A program made the translations under genes and the position numbers. Shown here in pieces: positions 24,643 through 30,938 of a DNA stretch of 64,000 bases. The notes beneath the pieces were generated by a model. The model saw only the letters and a list, made by a program, of their open reading frames with translations. It had not been told where the DNA came from and made no database searches. The DNA lies in contig JAGZIY010000014.1 of NCBI GenBank assembly GCA_018365995.1, positions 1 through 64,000 on the forward strand, given 5' to 3'. Source of the stretch: Butyricicoccus pullicaecorum. Its GTDB lineage: Bacteria; Bacillota; Clostridia; Oscillospirales; Butyricicoccaceae. Every line of letters begins with the position of its first letter. Within the stretch, counting starts at the first letter, position 1.

Positions 24643-25068
24643 ATGGCACAGAAAGTAGTAGGTTATATCAAGCTCCAGATTCCTGCGGGCAAGGCAACCC
24701 CTGCGCCCCCAGTTGGCCCTGCTCTGGGTCAGCATGGTGTAAACATCATGGCTTTCACCAAGGAATTTAACGAGCGCACCAAGAACGACGCGGGTCTTAT
24801 TATCCCGGTTGTTATCACTGTTTATGCAGACCGTTCCTTCAGCTTCGTTACAAAGACTCCGCCAGCAGCAGTTCTGATCAAGAAGGCTTGCAAAATCGAG
24901 TCTGGTTCCGCAGTTCCGAACAAGAATAAGGTTGCTAAGATCTCCAAGGCTGATTTGCAGAAGATTGCAGAGATGAAGATGCCTGACCTCAACGCTGCTT
25001 CCGTAGAGGCTGCTATGAGCATGATTGCCGGCACCTGCCGTTCTATGGGCATTACCGTAGAAGAGTAA
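24643..25068 (+). CDS. rplK: 50S ribosomal protein L11
   Basis: A 141-residue L11, part of the GTPase-associated centre and needed for RelA-type stringent signalling. The N-terminal domain has IPAGKATPAPPVGPALGQHGVNI and the C-terminal RNA-binding domain ends AGTCRSMGITVE. AAGGAGG precedes ATG 24643. Full length. Confidence 0.97.
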   Translation: MAQKVVGYIKLQIPAGKATPAPPVGPALGQHGVNIMAFTKEFNERTKNDAGLIIPVVITVYADRSFSFVTKTPPAAVLIKKACKIESGSAVPNKNKVAKISKADLQKIAEMKMPDLNAASVEAAMSMIAGTCRSMGITVEE

Positions 25069-25094
25069 TTTTAGCTGAAGTTTAATCGTTTTTT

Positions 25095-25143
25095 GACGGC
25101 GGACACGGCCGTCTAAGTGGGAGGGAAATTCCCGCAGTACCAC
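25095..25143 (+). promoter_or_regulatory. L1-binding operator between rplK and rplA
   Basis: A GACGGC/GCCGTC hairpin (25095-25113) is followed by GTGGGAGGGAAATTCCC...ACCAC (25117-25143). This is the GTGGGAGG element that mimics the 23S rRNA site of L1 and lies before rplA in many Firmicutes. L1 binding here should repress translation of its own mRNA. Confidence 0.65.
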
Positions 25144-25160
25144 TAAAGGAGGATATTATT

Positions 25161-25856
25161 GTGCGCAAAGGTAAAAAGTATGTAGAGAGCGCAAAGCTGG
25201 TAGACCGTACCAAGCTGTACGATCCCGCTGACGCGCTTGCAACCGTTATTTCCACTGCAAAGGCAAAGTTCGACGAGACCGTTGAGCTGCATGTAAAGCT
25301 GGGTGTTGACTCTCGTCACGCTGACCAGCAGGTACGTGGCGCAATCGTTCTGCCGCATGGTACCGGCAAGCAGGTTCGTGTTCTGGTATTTGCAAAGGGA
25401 CCAAAGGCTGACGAGGCTGTTGCCGCTGGTGCAGAGTATGTTGGCGCTGAGGACATGGTAGCAAAGATTCAGAATGAGAACTTCTTTGACTATGATGTTG
25501 TCATTGCAACCCCTGATATGATGGGCGTTGTAGGTCGTCTGGGTAAGGTTCTGGGTCCGAAGGGGCTTATGCCAAACCCGAAGGCAGGCACCGTATCTAT
25601 GGACGTTGCAAAGGCAGTCAAGGAGTCTAAGGCTGGTAAAATCGAGTATCGTCTGGATAAGACCAACATCATTCACTGCCCAATTGGCAAGGCTTCTTTC
25701 GGCGCTGAAAAGCTGCAGGACAACTTCAATGCACTGATGGGCGCAATCATCAAGGCAAAGCCGGCTGCTGCAAAGGGTCAGTACGTGAAGTCCTGTGTGG
25801 TTGCTTCCACCATGGGCCCCGGCGTCAAGGTGAACGCTGCAAAGGTTACTGAGTAA
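25161..25856 (+). CDS. rplA: 50S ribosomal protein L1
   Basis: A 231-residue L1, the L1-stalk protein and a translational autoregulator. Family marks are the N-terminal RKGKKYVESAKLVD, the mid-protein PKGLMPNPKAGTVS and the C-terminal KSCVVASTMGPGVKVN. Translation starts with GTG 25161 after AAAGGAGG. No terminator is seen after it, but a new promoter at 25880 drives the next pair. Confidence 0.97.
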   Translation: MRKGKKYVESAKLVDRTKLYDPADALATVISTAKAKFDETVELHVKLGVDSRHADQQVRGAIVLPHGTGKQVRVLVFAKGPKADEAVAAGAEYVGAEDMVAKIQNENFFDYDVVIATPDMMGVVGRLGKVLGPKGLMPNPKAGTVSMDVAKAVKESKAGKIEYRLDKTNIIHCPIGKASFGAEKLQDNFNALMGAIIKAKPAAAKGQYVKSCVVASTMGPGVKVNAAKVTE

Positions 25857-25879
25857 TTTTCTCAAAACCATAAAAAGTG

Positions 25880-25908
25880 TTGACAGGATATTTGTCCTGT
25901 GCTATAAT
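25880..25908 (+). promoter_or_regulatory. Promoter of rplJ-rplL
   Basis: Consensus TTGACA (25880-25885), 17-bp spacer, consensus TATAAT (25903-25908). The dyad ACAGGA/TCCTGT (25883-25900) fills the spacer. Confidence 0.9.
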
Positions 25909-25914
25909 TTAATA

Positions 25915-26040
25915 GCTTGGTCAAAGACAGCAGGTATGCCGCAAGGCTTGAATGGCTATGAGCCGCCCGCCGAGGTCAGCACGAACGTTGTATGTTTTGT
26001 GTACCCTCTTGTGTCTTTGCACAAGAGGGTACTTTATTTT
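25915..26040 (+). promoter_or_regulatory. Ribosomal protein L10 leader with attenuator
   Basis: The leader contains the L10-type elements AAAGACAGCAGG, GCCGCAAGGCTT and CCGAGGT, the mRNA site bound by the L10(L12)4 complex. It is followed by a 13-bp perfect hairpin (26001-26013 with 26020-26032) and a T-rich tract. That is the expected layout for transcription attenuation of rplJL by L10. Confidence 0.85.
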
Positions 26041-26058
26041 TGATGGAGGTGAAACAAG

Positions 26059-26613
26059 ATGCCTAACGCAAAGGTTCTGGAAGAAAAGAAGGCTCTGGTC
26101 GCTTCTCTCGTCGAGAAGATCAAGAACAGCCCTGCTGGCGTTCTGGTCGATTACAAGGGTATCAACGTTGAGGATGATACCAAGCTGCGCCGTGAGCTGC
26201 GCGAAGCTGGTGTTGAGTATGCTGTTGTAAAGAACACTATGCTGCGCTTCGCTGCGAAGGAGCTGGGCTTTGACTCGTTCGAGGAGCACCTGAATGGTAC
26301 AACCGCTCTGGCAATCAGCACCAATGATGATGTCGTAGCGCCTGCAAAGATCCTGAATGAGTATGCAAAGAAGCATGATAATTTTAAGATCAAGGCTGGT
26401 TATCTCGAGGGTGAGGCAATTCCTGCTTCTGAGGTTCTGAAACTGGCTGAAATGCCGTCTAAGGAAGGTCTTATCGCTCAGGTTCTGTATGGCTTCAATT
26501 TCCCGATTACTCAGCTCGTTATTGCGCTTGACAATATCGCAAAGAAGTCTGAGGACGGTGAAGTCTTGGTTTCTACTTTGGTTGCACCCAAGGAAGAAGC
26601 TGCTGCTGAGTAA
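26059..26613 (+). CDS. rplJ: 50S ribosomal protein L10
   Basis: A 184-residue L10 that anchors the L7/L12 dimers on the ribosome and represses its own operon through the leader. It begins MPNAKVLEEKKALVASLVEKI, carries KNTMLRFAAKE in the RNA-binding region and ends in a C-terminal helix for L12 binding. GGAGG lies upstream of ATG 26059. Confidence 0.97.
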   Translation: MPNAKVLEEKKALVASLVEKIKNSPAGVLVDYKGINVEDDTKLRRELREAGVEYAVVKNTMLRFAAKELGFDSFEEHLNGTTALAISTNDDVVAPAKILNEYAKKHDNFKIKAGYLEGEAIPASEVLKLAEMPSKEGLIAQVLYGFNFPITQLVIALDNIAKKSEDGEVLVSTLVAPKEEAAAE

Positions 26614-26673
26614 TCAAGCATTACTCGTGTATTTTTAATTTTTAACTTAAATTTGTAATTGGAGGTTTATACC

Positions 26674-27042
26674 ATGACTGTTGCAGAGATTATGGAAGCT
26701 GTAAAGGGCCTGAAGGTCCTGGAGCTGGCTGAGCTGGTTAAGGCTCTGGAGGAAGAATTTGGCGTATCCGCTATGCCTGTTGCTGTTGCAGGTGCAGGCG
26801 CTGGTGCAGGCGCTCCGGCTGCTGAAGAAAAGACCGAGTTTGATGTAGAGCTGACCGACGCTGGCGCTTCTAAGATCAACGTAATCAAGGTTGTTCGCGG
26901 CATTACTGGTCTGGGTCTGAAGGAAGCTAAGGAGAAGGTTGACGGCGCTCCGGCAATCATCAAGGAAGGCGCTTCCAAGGAGGACGCAGAGTCCATCAAG
27001 GCTCAGCTGGAAGAGGCTGGCGCAAAGGTTACCCTGAAGTAA
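26674..27042 (+). CDS. rplL: 50S ribosomal protein L7/L12
   Basis: A 122-residue L7/L12. The N-terminal dimerisation helices (about 1-33) are followed by the Ala/Gly hinge VAVAGAGAGAGAPA (about 37-50) and the C-terminal factor-binding domain ending EEAGAKVTLK. ATG 26674 is 8 bases after GGAGG; the longer frame from TTG 26659 overlaps that site. A terminator follows. Confidence 0.97.
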   Translation: MTVAEIMEAVKGLKVLELAELVKALEEEFGVSAMPVAVAGAGAGAGAPAAEEKTEFDVELTDAGASKINVIKVVRGITGLGLKEAKEKVDGAPAIIKEGASKEDAESIKAQLEEAGAKVTLK

Positions 27043-27061
27043 TCTGAAATATTGATGTAAG

Positions 27062-27089
27062 AAGAGACAGGTTTGACCTGTCTCTTTTG
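27062..27089 (+). terminator. Terminator of rplJ-rplL
   Basis: AAGAGACAGGT pairs with ACCTGTCTCTT, followed by TT, shortly after the rplL stop. Confidence 0.85.
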
Positions 27090-27116
27090 TATTATCTAGA
27101 TATATAGATTGCCCTC

Positions 27117-27146
27117 TTGCCGGAATGGGGGACAATATGATAAAAT
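27117..27146 (+). promoter_or_regulatory. Possible promoter of pyrE
   Basis: TTGCCG (27117-27122), an 18-bp spacer and TAAAAT (27141-27146), close to the gene. No PyrR loop or terminator lies between it and pyrE. Confidence 0.4.
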
Positions 27147-27178
27147 AATAACATATAGATTGGAGAGGAAGAAAGCTT

Positions 27179-27841
27179 ATGTTAACGCCGGCAAAAAAGG
27201 AATTTATTGAATTTATGATGGCAGCAGATGTGTTGCGATTTGGTGACTTTGTAACGAAAAGCGGTCGAAATACGCCGTATTTTGTGAATACAGGGAATTA
27301 TAAGACTGGTTTGCAAAATTCTAGGCTGGGAGAGTTCTATGCGGCTCTTGTAAAGGAAACTGTAGGTGAGGAATTTGATGCGATGTTTGGACCTGCCTAT
27401 AAGGGGATTCCTCTTGCAACCTCGGTTTCTGGTGCACTGGCGCGTAATTTTGGAATTGATAAGCCGTTTTTCTTTAACCGCAAAGAGGCAAAGGATCATG
27501 GCGAGGGCGGCAGTATTGTGGGCTATAAGCCCAAGGATGGTGACCGCATTATTATCATTGAGGACGTCATTACGGCAGGTACGGCGATTCGTGAAACCAT
27601 GCCGGTACTTACAGGCTGCGCAGATGTAAAGGTAACTGACATGTTCATCTCGGTGAACCGCTGTGAAGTGGGTCAGACATCGGGCAAGACGGCAGTCATG
27701 GAAGTTGGCGAGGAGTTTGGTATCAAGGTGCATGCGCTTATCACTGTACAGGATATTTATGCGTACCTCAAGGAACAGGGTACCTATGATGAGATCCTGC
27801 CGCGTATGGAAGCCTATATGGAGCAGTACTGCGTATTCTAA
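27179..27841 (+). CDS. pyrE: Orotate phosphoribosyltransferase
   Basis: A 220-residue PyrE joining orotate and PRPP to give OMP, the step before PyrF. The PRPP loop is IIIIEDVITAGTAIRET, and the N-terminal KSGRNTPYFVNTG is the substrate/phosphate region of this family branch. ATG 27179 follows GAGAGG. It stands alone between rplL and a strong terminator, away from the two other pyr clusters in the window, and shows no attenuator of its own. Confidence 0.95.
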   Translation: MLTPAKKEFIEFMMAADVLRFGDFVTKSGRNTPYFVNTGNYKTGLQNSRLGEFYAALVKETVGEEFDAMFGPAYKGIPLATSVSGALARNFGIDKPFFFNRKEAKDHGEGGSIVGYKPKDGDRIIIIEDVITAGTAIRETMPVLTGCADVKVTDMFISVNRCEVGQTSGKTAVMEVGEEFGIKVHALITVQDIYAYLKEQGTYDEILPRMEAYMEQYCVF

Positions 27842-27853
27842 AGTGAGATTTAC

Positions 27854-27887
27854 AAAAAAAGTCAGGATCGTTCGTCCTGACTTTTTT
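27854..27887 (+). terminator. Terminator of pyrE
   Basis: GTCAGGA/TCCTGAC with flanking A run and six T. Positions 27888-28070 hold no gene that I can support. Confidence 0.9.
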
Positions 27888-28071
27888 CGTGCTTAAAATA
27901 TGTGTGGTTCCGTGTGCAAAAAGCGGTTTTACAATGATACCATGAATTCTAAATCTATTCAATCGGATGGGGAATCAAAGGTGTTAGAGCGCTGGTTTTT
28001 GCAGTGAGGCAAAATACGTTTTCAAGACGATTAGGGTTATTTTGACAAACAAAGTAGATCTGAAAAAAAGG

Positions 28072-28100
28072 TTGACAAGCAAAAGGAGGATGTGTATAAT
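28072..28100 (+). promoter_or_regulatory. Promoter of the cysteine leader and symporter
   Basis: Consensus TTGACA (28072-28077), 17-bp spacer, consensus TATAAT (28095-28100), about 50 bases before the leader ORF. Confidence 0.88.
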
Positions 28101-28150
28101 AAGCACATAAAACATATTAAATCAGTAGGAAATAGAAAGGAGGTGCCAAG

Positions 28151-28252
28151 ATGAATACAAAACAAATCATGTGCTGTTGTAAATGTACGCGTCCCGGGCA
28201 CTTCTGTGTGGGTATTGTTGTCGTGCAAAAATATGACAGCACATTCTTATGA
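28151..28252 (+). CDS. Cysteine-rich leader peptide (putative attenuator ORF)
   Basis: A 33-residue ORF with a very strong ribosome binding site (AAAGGAGGT, 6 bases before the ATG). It reads MNTKQIMCCCKC at its start and has a fifth Cys at residue 19, so codons 8, 9, 10, 12 and 19 are Cys. Its own consensus promoter lies upstream. A terminator hairpin with seven T begins 24 bases after its stop, and a TcyP-like cystine symporter follows. Clustered codons for the amino acid that the downstream protein imports are the hallmark of ribosome-mediated attenuation. The inference is that stalling at the Cys codons, when charged tRNA-Cys is scarce, prevents termination. A free role for the peptide (for example metal binding) is possible but less likely. 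Confidence 0.75.
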   Translation: MNTKQIMCCCKCTRPGHFCVGIVVVQKYDSTFL

Positions 28253-28264
28253 GAAGAATACCCA
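28169..28264 (+). promoter_or_regulatory. Candidate alternative RNA pairings in the leader
   Basis: ATGTGCTGT (28169-28177), which spans the first Cys codons, is exactly complementary to ACAGCACAT (28236-28244). TGGGTATT (28209-28216) is exactly complementary to AATACCCA (28257-28264). The pairs interleave, so both cannot form as nested stems. A ribosome stalled on the Cys codons would block the first and allow the second. Confidence 0.5.
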
Positions 28265-28276
28265 GATAGATTGCTG

Positions 28277-28307
28277 CGGGATTGTAGAAATACAGTCTCG
28301 TTTTTTT
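28277..28307 (+). terminator. Leader (attenuator) terminator before the symporter
   Basis: CGGGATTGTA pairs with TACAGTCTCG (two G-U pairs) around a GAAA loop, followed by seven T. It lies downstream of the promoter and the Cys-rich ORF and 43 bases before the symporter start, so it must be bypassed for expression. Confidence 0.85.
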
Positions 28308-28350
28308 ATGCAAAAATCCTACTGTTTTGATTGAGATAAGGAGTATAGAG

Positions 28351-29688
28351 ATGCATATAGATGTATTGGAACTGAGCGCTTTTGCACTAACAATCCTGTT
28401 TTTTGGAATTATTTACTATTTGGGGAAAAGAAAAAACGTGGATTTTGGTATTTTGACCCTGCTGGCAACCGGATTTGGAATCGCAGTAGGCTTGATATTT
28501 CAAGAACACTATCAATATGTTGCTGTCTTTGGAACAATCTACACCCATGTGATTTCGGCATTGGTGGTACCACTCCTGCTTTTTAGTATCATTTCCAGTA
28601 TTACGAACCTTGGAGAGTCCATTCATTTGGGAAAAATCGGAATGAAATCGGTCGGGTTTCTGCTGCTCAATACGCTGACTGCAAGTGTGATTACCCTGAT
28701 TGCTGCTGTTTTACTTGGGGTTGGGCAAGGATTTCCGTATGAAACGGTTACAGATTATACTGCGGCAGAGGTGCCTACATTTGCTGATACGATTGTATCC
28801 CTATTCCCACAAAATTTGGTCACGCAATGGGGAGAGGGGCAGGTTGTACCGATTGTGATTTTTGCTATTCTCGTTGCAGTTGGATACAATCAGCTTGTCA
28901 AAGTGCAGGAAGATGTCAAGCCGTTTAAGGTATTTATTGATGCAGGAAACCGTGTTCTGGGGCAGGTTGTTGGATGGATTATGGGATTTACACCATACGC
29001 AGTCTTGTCTCTGATTGCAAGGGCGGTTGGAAAAGCACCAGTTTCTGAACTGCTGCCGTTATTTGGTGTTCTGTTTTTAGCTTATGTTCTGTGTGCAATT
29101 CAGCTCTTTGGTGTAGAAGGTGTGCTCATTCGTTTGATTGGTCGGCTAAATCCTGTGCGATTTTTAAAAGGGATTGCTCCCGCTGCCATTGTAGCATTTA
29201 CATCACAGAGCAGTGTCGGAACTATTCCGGTTACTGTAAGACAACTCACACATGAGCTTGGTGTTGACGGTGATGTTGCAGGGTTTACAGCAGGAATTGG
29301 TGCAAATTTAGGCATGCCGGGATGCGCAGGCGTTTGGCCCATTTTGTTGGCTGTGTTCAGTATCAATGTATTGGGATTGGAATACAGCATACCACAGTAT
29401 ATGTTCCTGATTGTTCTGGCGTTGGTGGTATCTGTTGGAACAGTCGGCGTACCGGGAACGGCTACAATTGCTGCAACTGCCCTGTTTTCCGCGGCAGGCT
29501 TACCCATTGAGCTGATTGTATTATTGTCTCCCATTTCCAGCTTGGTAGATATGGCAAGAACGGCAACCAATGTGGTAGGTGCAGCAACGGCGGCTGTTTT
29601 GGTTGCAGAGACCGAGGGATTACTCGACCATACGGTATATAACCGTCAACAATCAATTGCACCTGAAGTTAGTGTGAATGTAAAATAA
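28351..29688 (+). CDS. tcyP: TcyP-like L-cystine:cation symporter (DAACS family)
   Basis: A 445-residue membrane protein of the dicarboxylate/amino acid:cation symporter family, with about eight helices and two hairpin loops. The first hairpin reads FTSQSSVGTIPVTV, and the C-terminal core holds NLGMPGCAGVWPILLA and VDMARTATNVVG. Dicarboxylate and glutamate carriers have NMDGT in the helix-7 region; this protein instead has the GCAG(I/V)(Y/W)P pattern recalled from B. subtilis TcyP and E. coli YdjN. That places it with cystine importers. ATG 28351 follows AAGGAG. Expression appears to depend on the Cys leader and terminator upstream. Substrate is inferred from the motif and leader, not proven. 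Confidence 0.82.
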   Translation: MHIDVLELSAFALTILFFGIIYYLGKRKNVDFGILTLLATGFGIAVGLIFQEHYQYVAVFGTIYTHVISALVVPLLLFSIISSITNLGESIHLGKIGMKSVGFLLLNTLTASVITLIAAVLLGVGQGFPYETVTDYTAAEVPTFADTIVSLFPQNLVTQWGEGQVVPIVIFAILVAVGYNQLVKVQEDVKPFKVFIDAGNRVLGQVVGWIMGFTPYAVLSLIARAVGKAPVSELLPLFGVLFLAYVLCAIQLFGVEGVLIRLIGRLNPVRFLKGIAPAAIVAFTSQSSVGTIPVTVRQLTHELGVDGDVAGFTAGIGANLGMPGCAGVWPILLAVFSINVLGLEYSIPQYMFLIVLALVVSVGTVGVPGTATIAATALFSAAGLPIELIVLLSPISSLVDMARTATNVVGAATAAVLVAETEGLLDHTVYNRQQSIAPEVSVNVK

Positions 29689-29698
29689 ATTACGAAAA

Positions 29699-29757
29699 CC
29701 GCCCTTTGCGGCAATGTCATTGATGAAATGACATTGTGAGCAGGGGCGGCTTTGTTT
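29699..29757 (+). terminator. Terminator of the symporter gene
   Basis: A long two-part hairpin (CCGCCC/GGGCGG outer, CAATGTCATT/AATGACATTG inner) followed by TTTGTTTT. Confidence 0.75.
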
Positions 29758-29793
29758 TATATAGCTGCAAAGCAGGGGAAAATCAAGGATTCT

Positions 29794-30240
29794 TTAAGAA
29801 AACACTTTGCAAAAGATATAGCCGAACAGTAGATAGAGTGCTAACATGACAAGAATCTGTATACATAGGAAAAAGTATAGCCTTACACTGAAAAAGAGTG
29901 CGAAGAAGGAAATAACATAGGTGAAAATAATGCTTGCCCAGAAAGATAGACGGGCGGATTGTGCGGCAATATACTGATTGCGCTCATCCATATCTCGAAT
30001 TTCCGATTGATGTAAGCGCTCTGGATTGTGCAGCAGCTTGCGTGTCTGAAAGAAAACACTAAAACCTGCACCCATCATACCACAGGATATTCCTACAAAG
30101 GCACTAAAGGTATACTCATCTGGAATGAGCGTTGTACGGAAGAACAGCCCTGCAAGCAGGATACAAAGTGCAAGTATCCCTTCTGCAAGCCCACTGTACA
30201 TGGTGATATACTTGCGCTGTGTATAGGATAAAGTTTTCAT
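29794..30240 (-). CDS. Small multi-pass membrane protein paired with an HTH regulator (DUF2178-like)
   Basis: A 148-residue protein with four hydrophobic helices. The cytoplasmic loop RDMDERNQYIAAQSARLSFW carries the DERxxxI pattern typical of DUF2178-type proteins. The function is unknown; such proteins commonly follow a short Cro/C1-type regulator. GAGGAGG precedes ATG 30240. The regulator gene ends 3 bases upstream, so the two form an operon. It is organised like the pair at 21856-22525 but is not clearly homologous in sequence. Confidence 0.75.
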   Translation of the reverse strand: MKTLSYTQRKYITMYSGLAEGILALCILLAGLFFRTTLIPDEYTFSAFVGISCGMMGAGFSVFFQTRKLLHNPERLHQSEIRDMDERNQYIAAQSARLSFWASIIFTYVISFFALFFSVRLYFFLCIQILVMLALYLLFGYIFCKVFS

Positions 30241-30243
30241 GGT

Positions 30244-30441
30244 TTACGCCTCCTCAAAGAAAAAGATTTCTTCAATTGTTGTTTCAAAAAATACAGCAAG
30301 TTTGTGTGCAAGCAGGAGAGATGCATTATAACGGCCGTTTTCGAGAGAAATAATCGTTTGCCGCGTGACAGCCACAGCATCAGCAAGCTCCTGTTGTGTC
30401 AGATTTTGTTCGTTACGCAGTTGTTGGATGCAGTTTTTCAA
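30244..30441 (-). CDS. XRE-family (Cro/C1-type) transcriptional regulator
   Basis: A 65-residue protein formed by one HTH domain: LTQQELADAVAVTRQTIISLENGRYNASLLLAHKLA with an acidic C-terminus (TIEEIFFFEEA). The TTG start at 30441 is 8 bases after AAAGGAGGG. The promoter carries a perfect 18-bp palindrome downstream of the -10 and a related imperfect one over the -35, so tight autoregulation is likely. The partner is the membrane protein encoded immediately after it. Confidence 0.88.
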   Translation of the reverse strand: MKNCIQQLRNEQNLTQQELADAVAVTRQTIISLENGRYNASLLLAHKLAVFFETTIEEIFFFEEA

Positions 30442-30468
30442 AAATACTGCCCTCCTTTCTGAATTGAA

Positions 30469-30486
30469 GGTAAAGTATACTTTACC
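30469..30486. promoter_or_regulatory. Palindromic operator 1 of the HTH/membrane pair
   Basis: GGTAAAGTATACTTTACC is a perfect 18-bp palindrome lying about where transcription of the HTH gene should begin. Confidence 0.75.
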
Positions 30487-30489
30487 TAT

Positions 30490-30528
30490 AGTATAGCACG
30501 CTTTACATTTATGTCAAGCATACTTTAC
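30490..30528 (-). promoter_or_regulatory. Promoter and operator 2 of the HTH/membrane pair
   Basis: On the minus strand TTGACA (30512-30517), a 16-bp spacer and TATACT (30490-30495). GTCAAGCATACTTTAC (30513-30528), a degenerate copy of the downstream palindrome, covers the -35 box. Confidence 0.7.
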
Positions 30529-30638
30529 AAAAATAAAAAAGAAAATGATGGAACAGAATATATGCGGTGAAAACAGCGAATGAAAGCCAACCAGCGCGTA
30601 TCGGATATGAGAAATCTGATGGAAAAATAAAAAAATAC

Positions 30639-30667
30639 TTGACTCCCACAAAAAATTACAGTATAAT
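30639..30667 (+). promoter_or_regulatory. Promoter of tRNA-Gln copy 2
   Basis: TTGACT (30639-30644), a 17-bp spacer and TATAAT (30662-30667). Confidence 0.85.
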
Positions 30668-30702
30668 AATTATCGTCAGCTACGGCGGACAGAAAAAGAT
30701 AT

Positions 30703-30776
30703 AGCCGGATTGTGTAATGGTAGCACGACAGACTCTGACTCTGTTTGTCTGGGTTCGAATCCTCGTCCGGCTGCCA
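30703..30776 (+). tRNA. tRNA-Gln (anticodon CTG), copy 2
   Basis: Identical to the tRNA at 2003-2076 except for one base (C at 30764 in place of T at 2064) on the 3' side of the T stem, opposite a position that does not form a Watson-Crick pair in either copy. It has its own promoter and terminator. Confidence 0.95.
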
Positions 30777-30781
30777 CTATG

Positions 30782-30814
30782 GACCACTGAGTTTGTACTC
30801 GGTGGTCTTTCTCT
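30782..30814 (+). terminator. Terminator of tRNA-Gln copy 2
   Basis: GACCACTGAGT pairs with ACTCGGTGGTC (one G-U pair), followed by a T-rich tract. Confidence 0.8.
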
Positions 30815-30938
30815 TTTCAACAAAATTTCTGGTGAAGTTATGTAAATTTTGACCATTTCACGGCTGGAAATATCGTGCACAAGCCGATATAATAGAAAAT
30901 GGCAGAAAGTTTGATTTGTCCCATATTGAGGAGGCACT

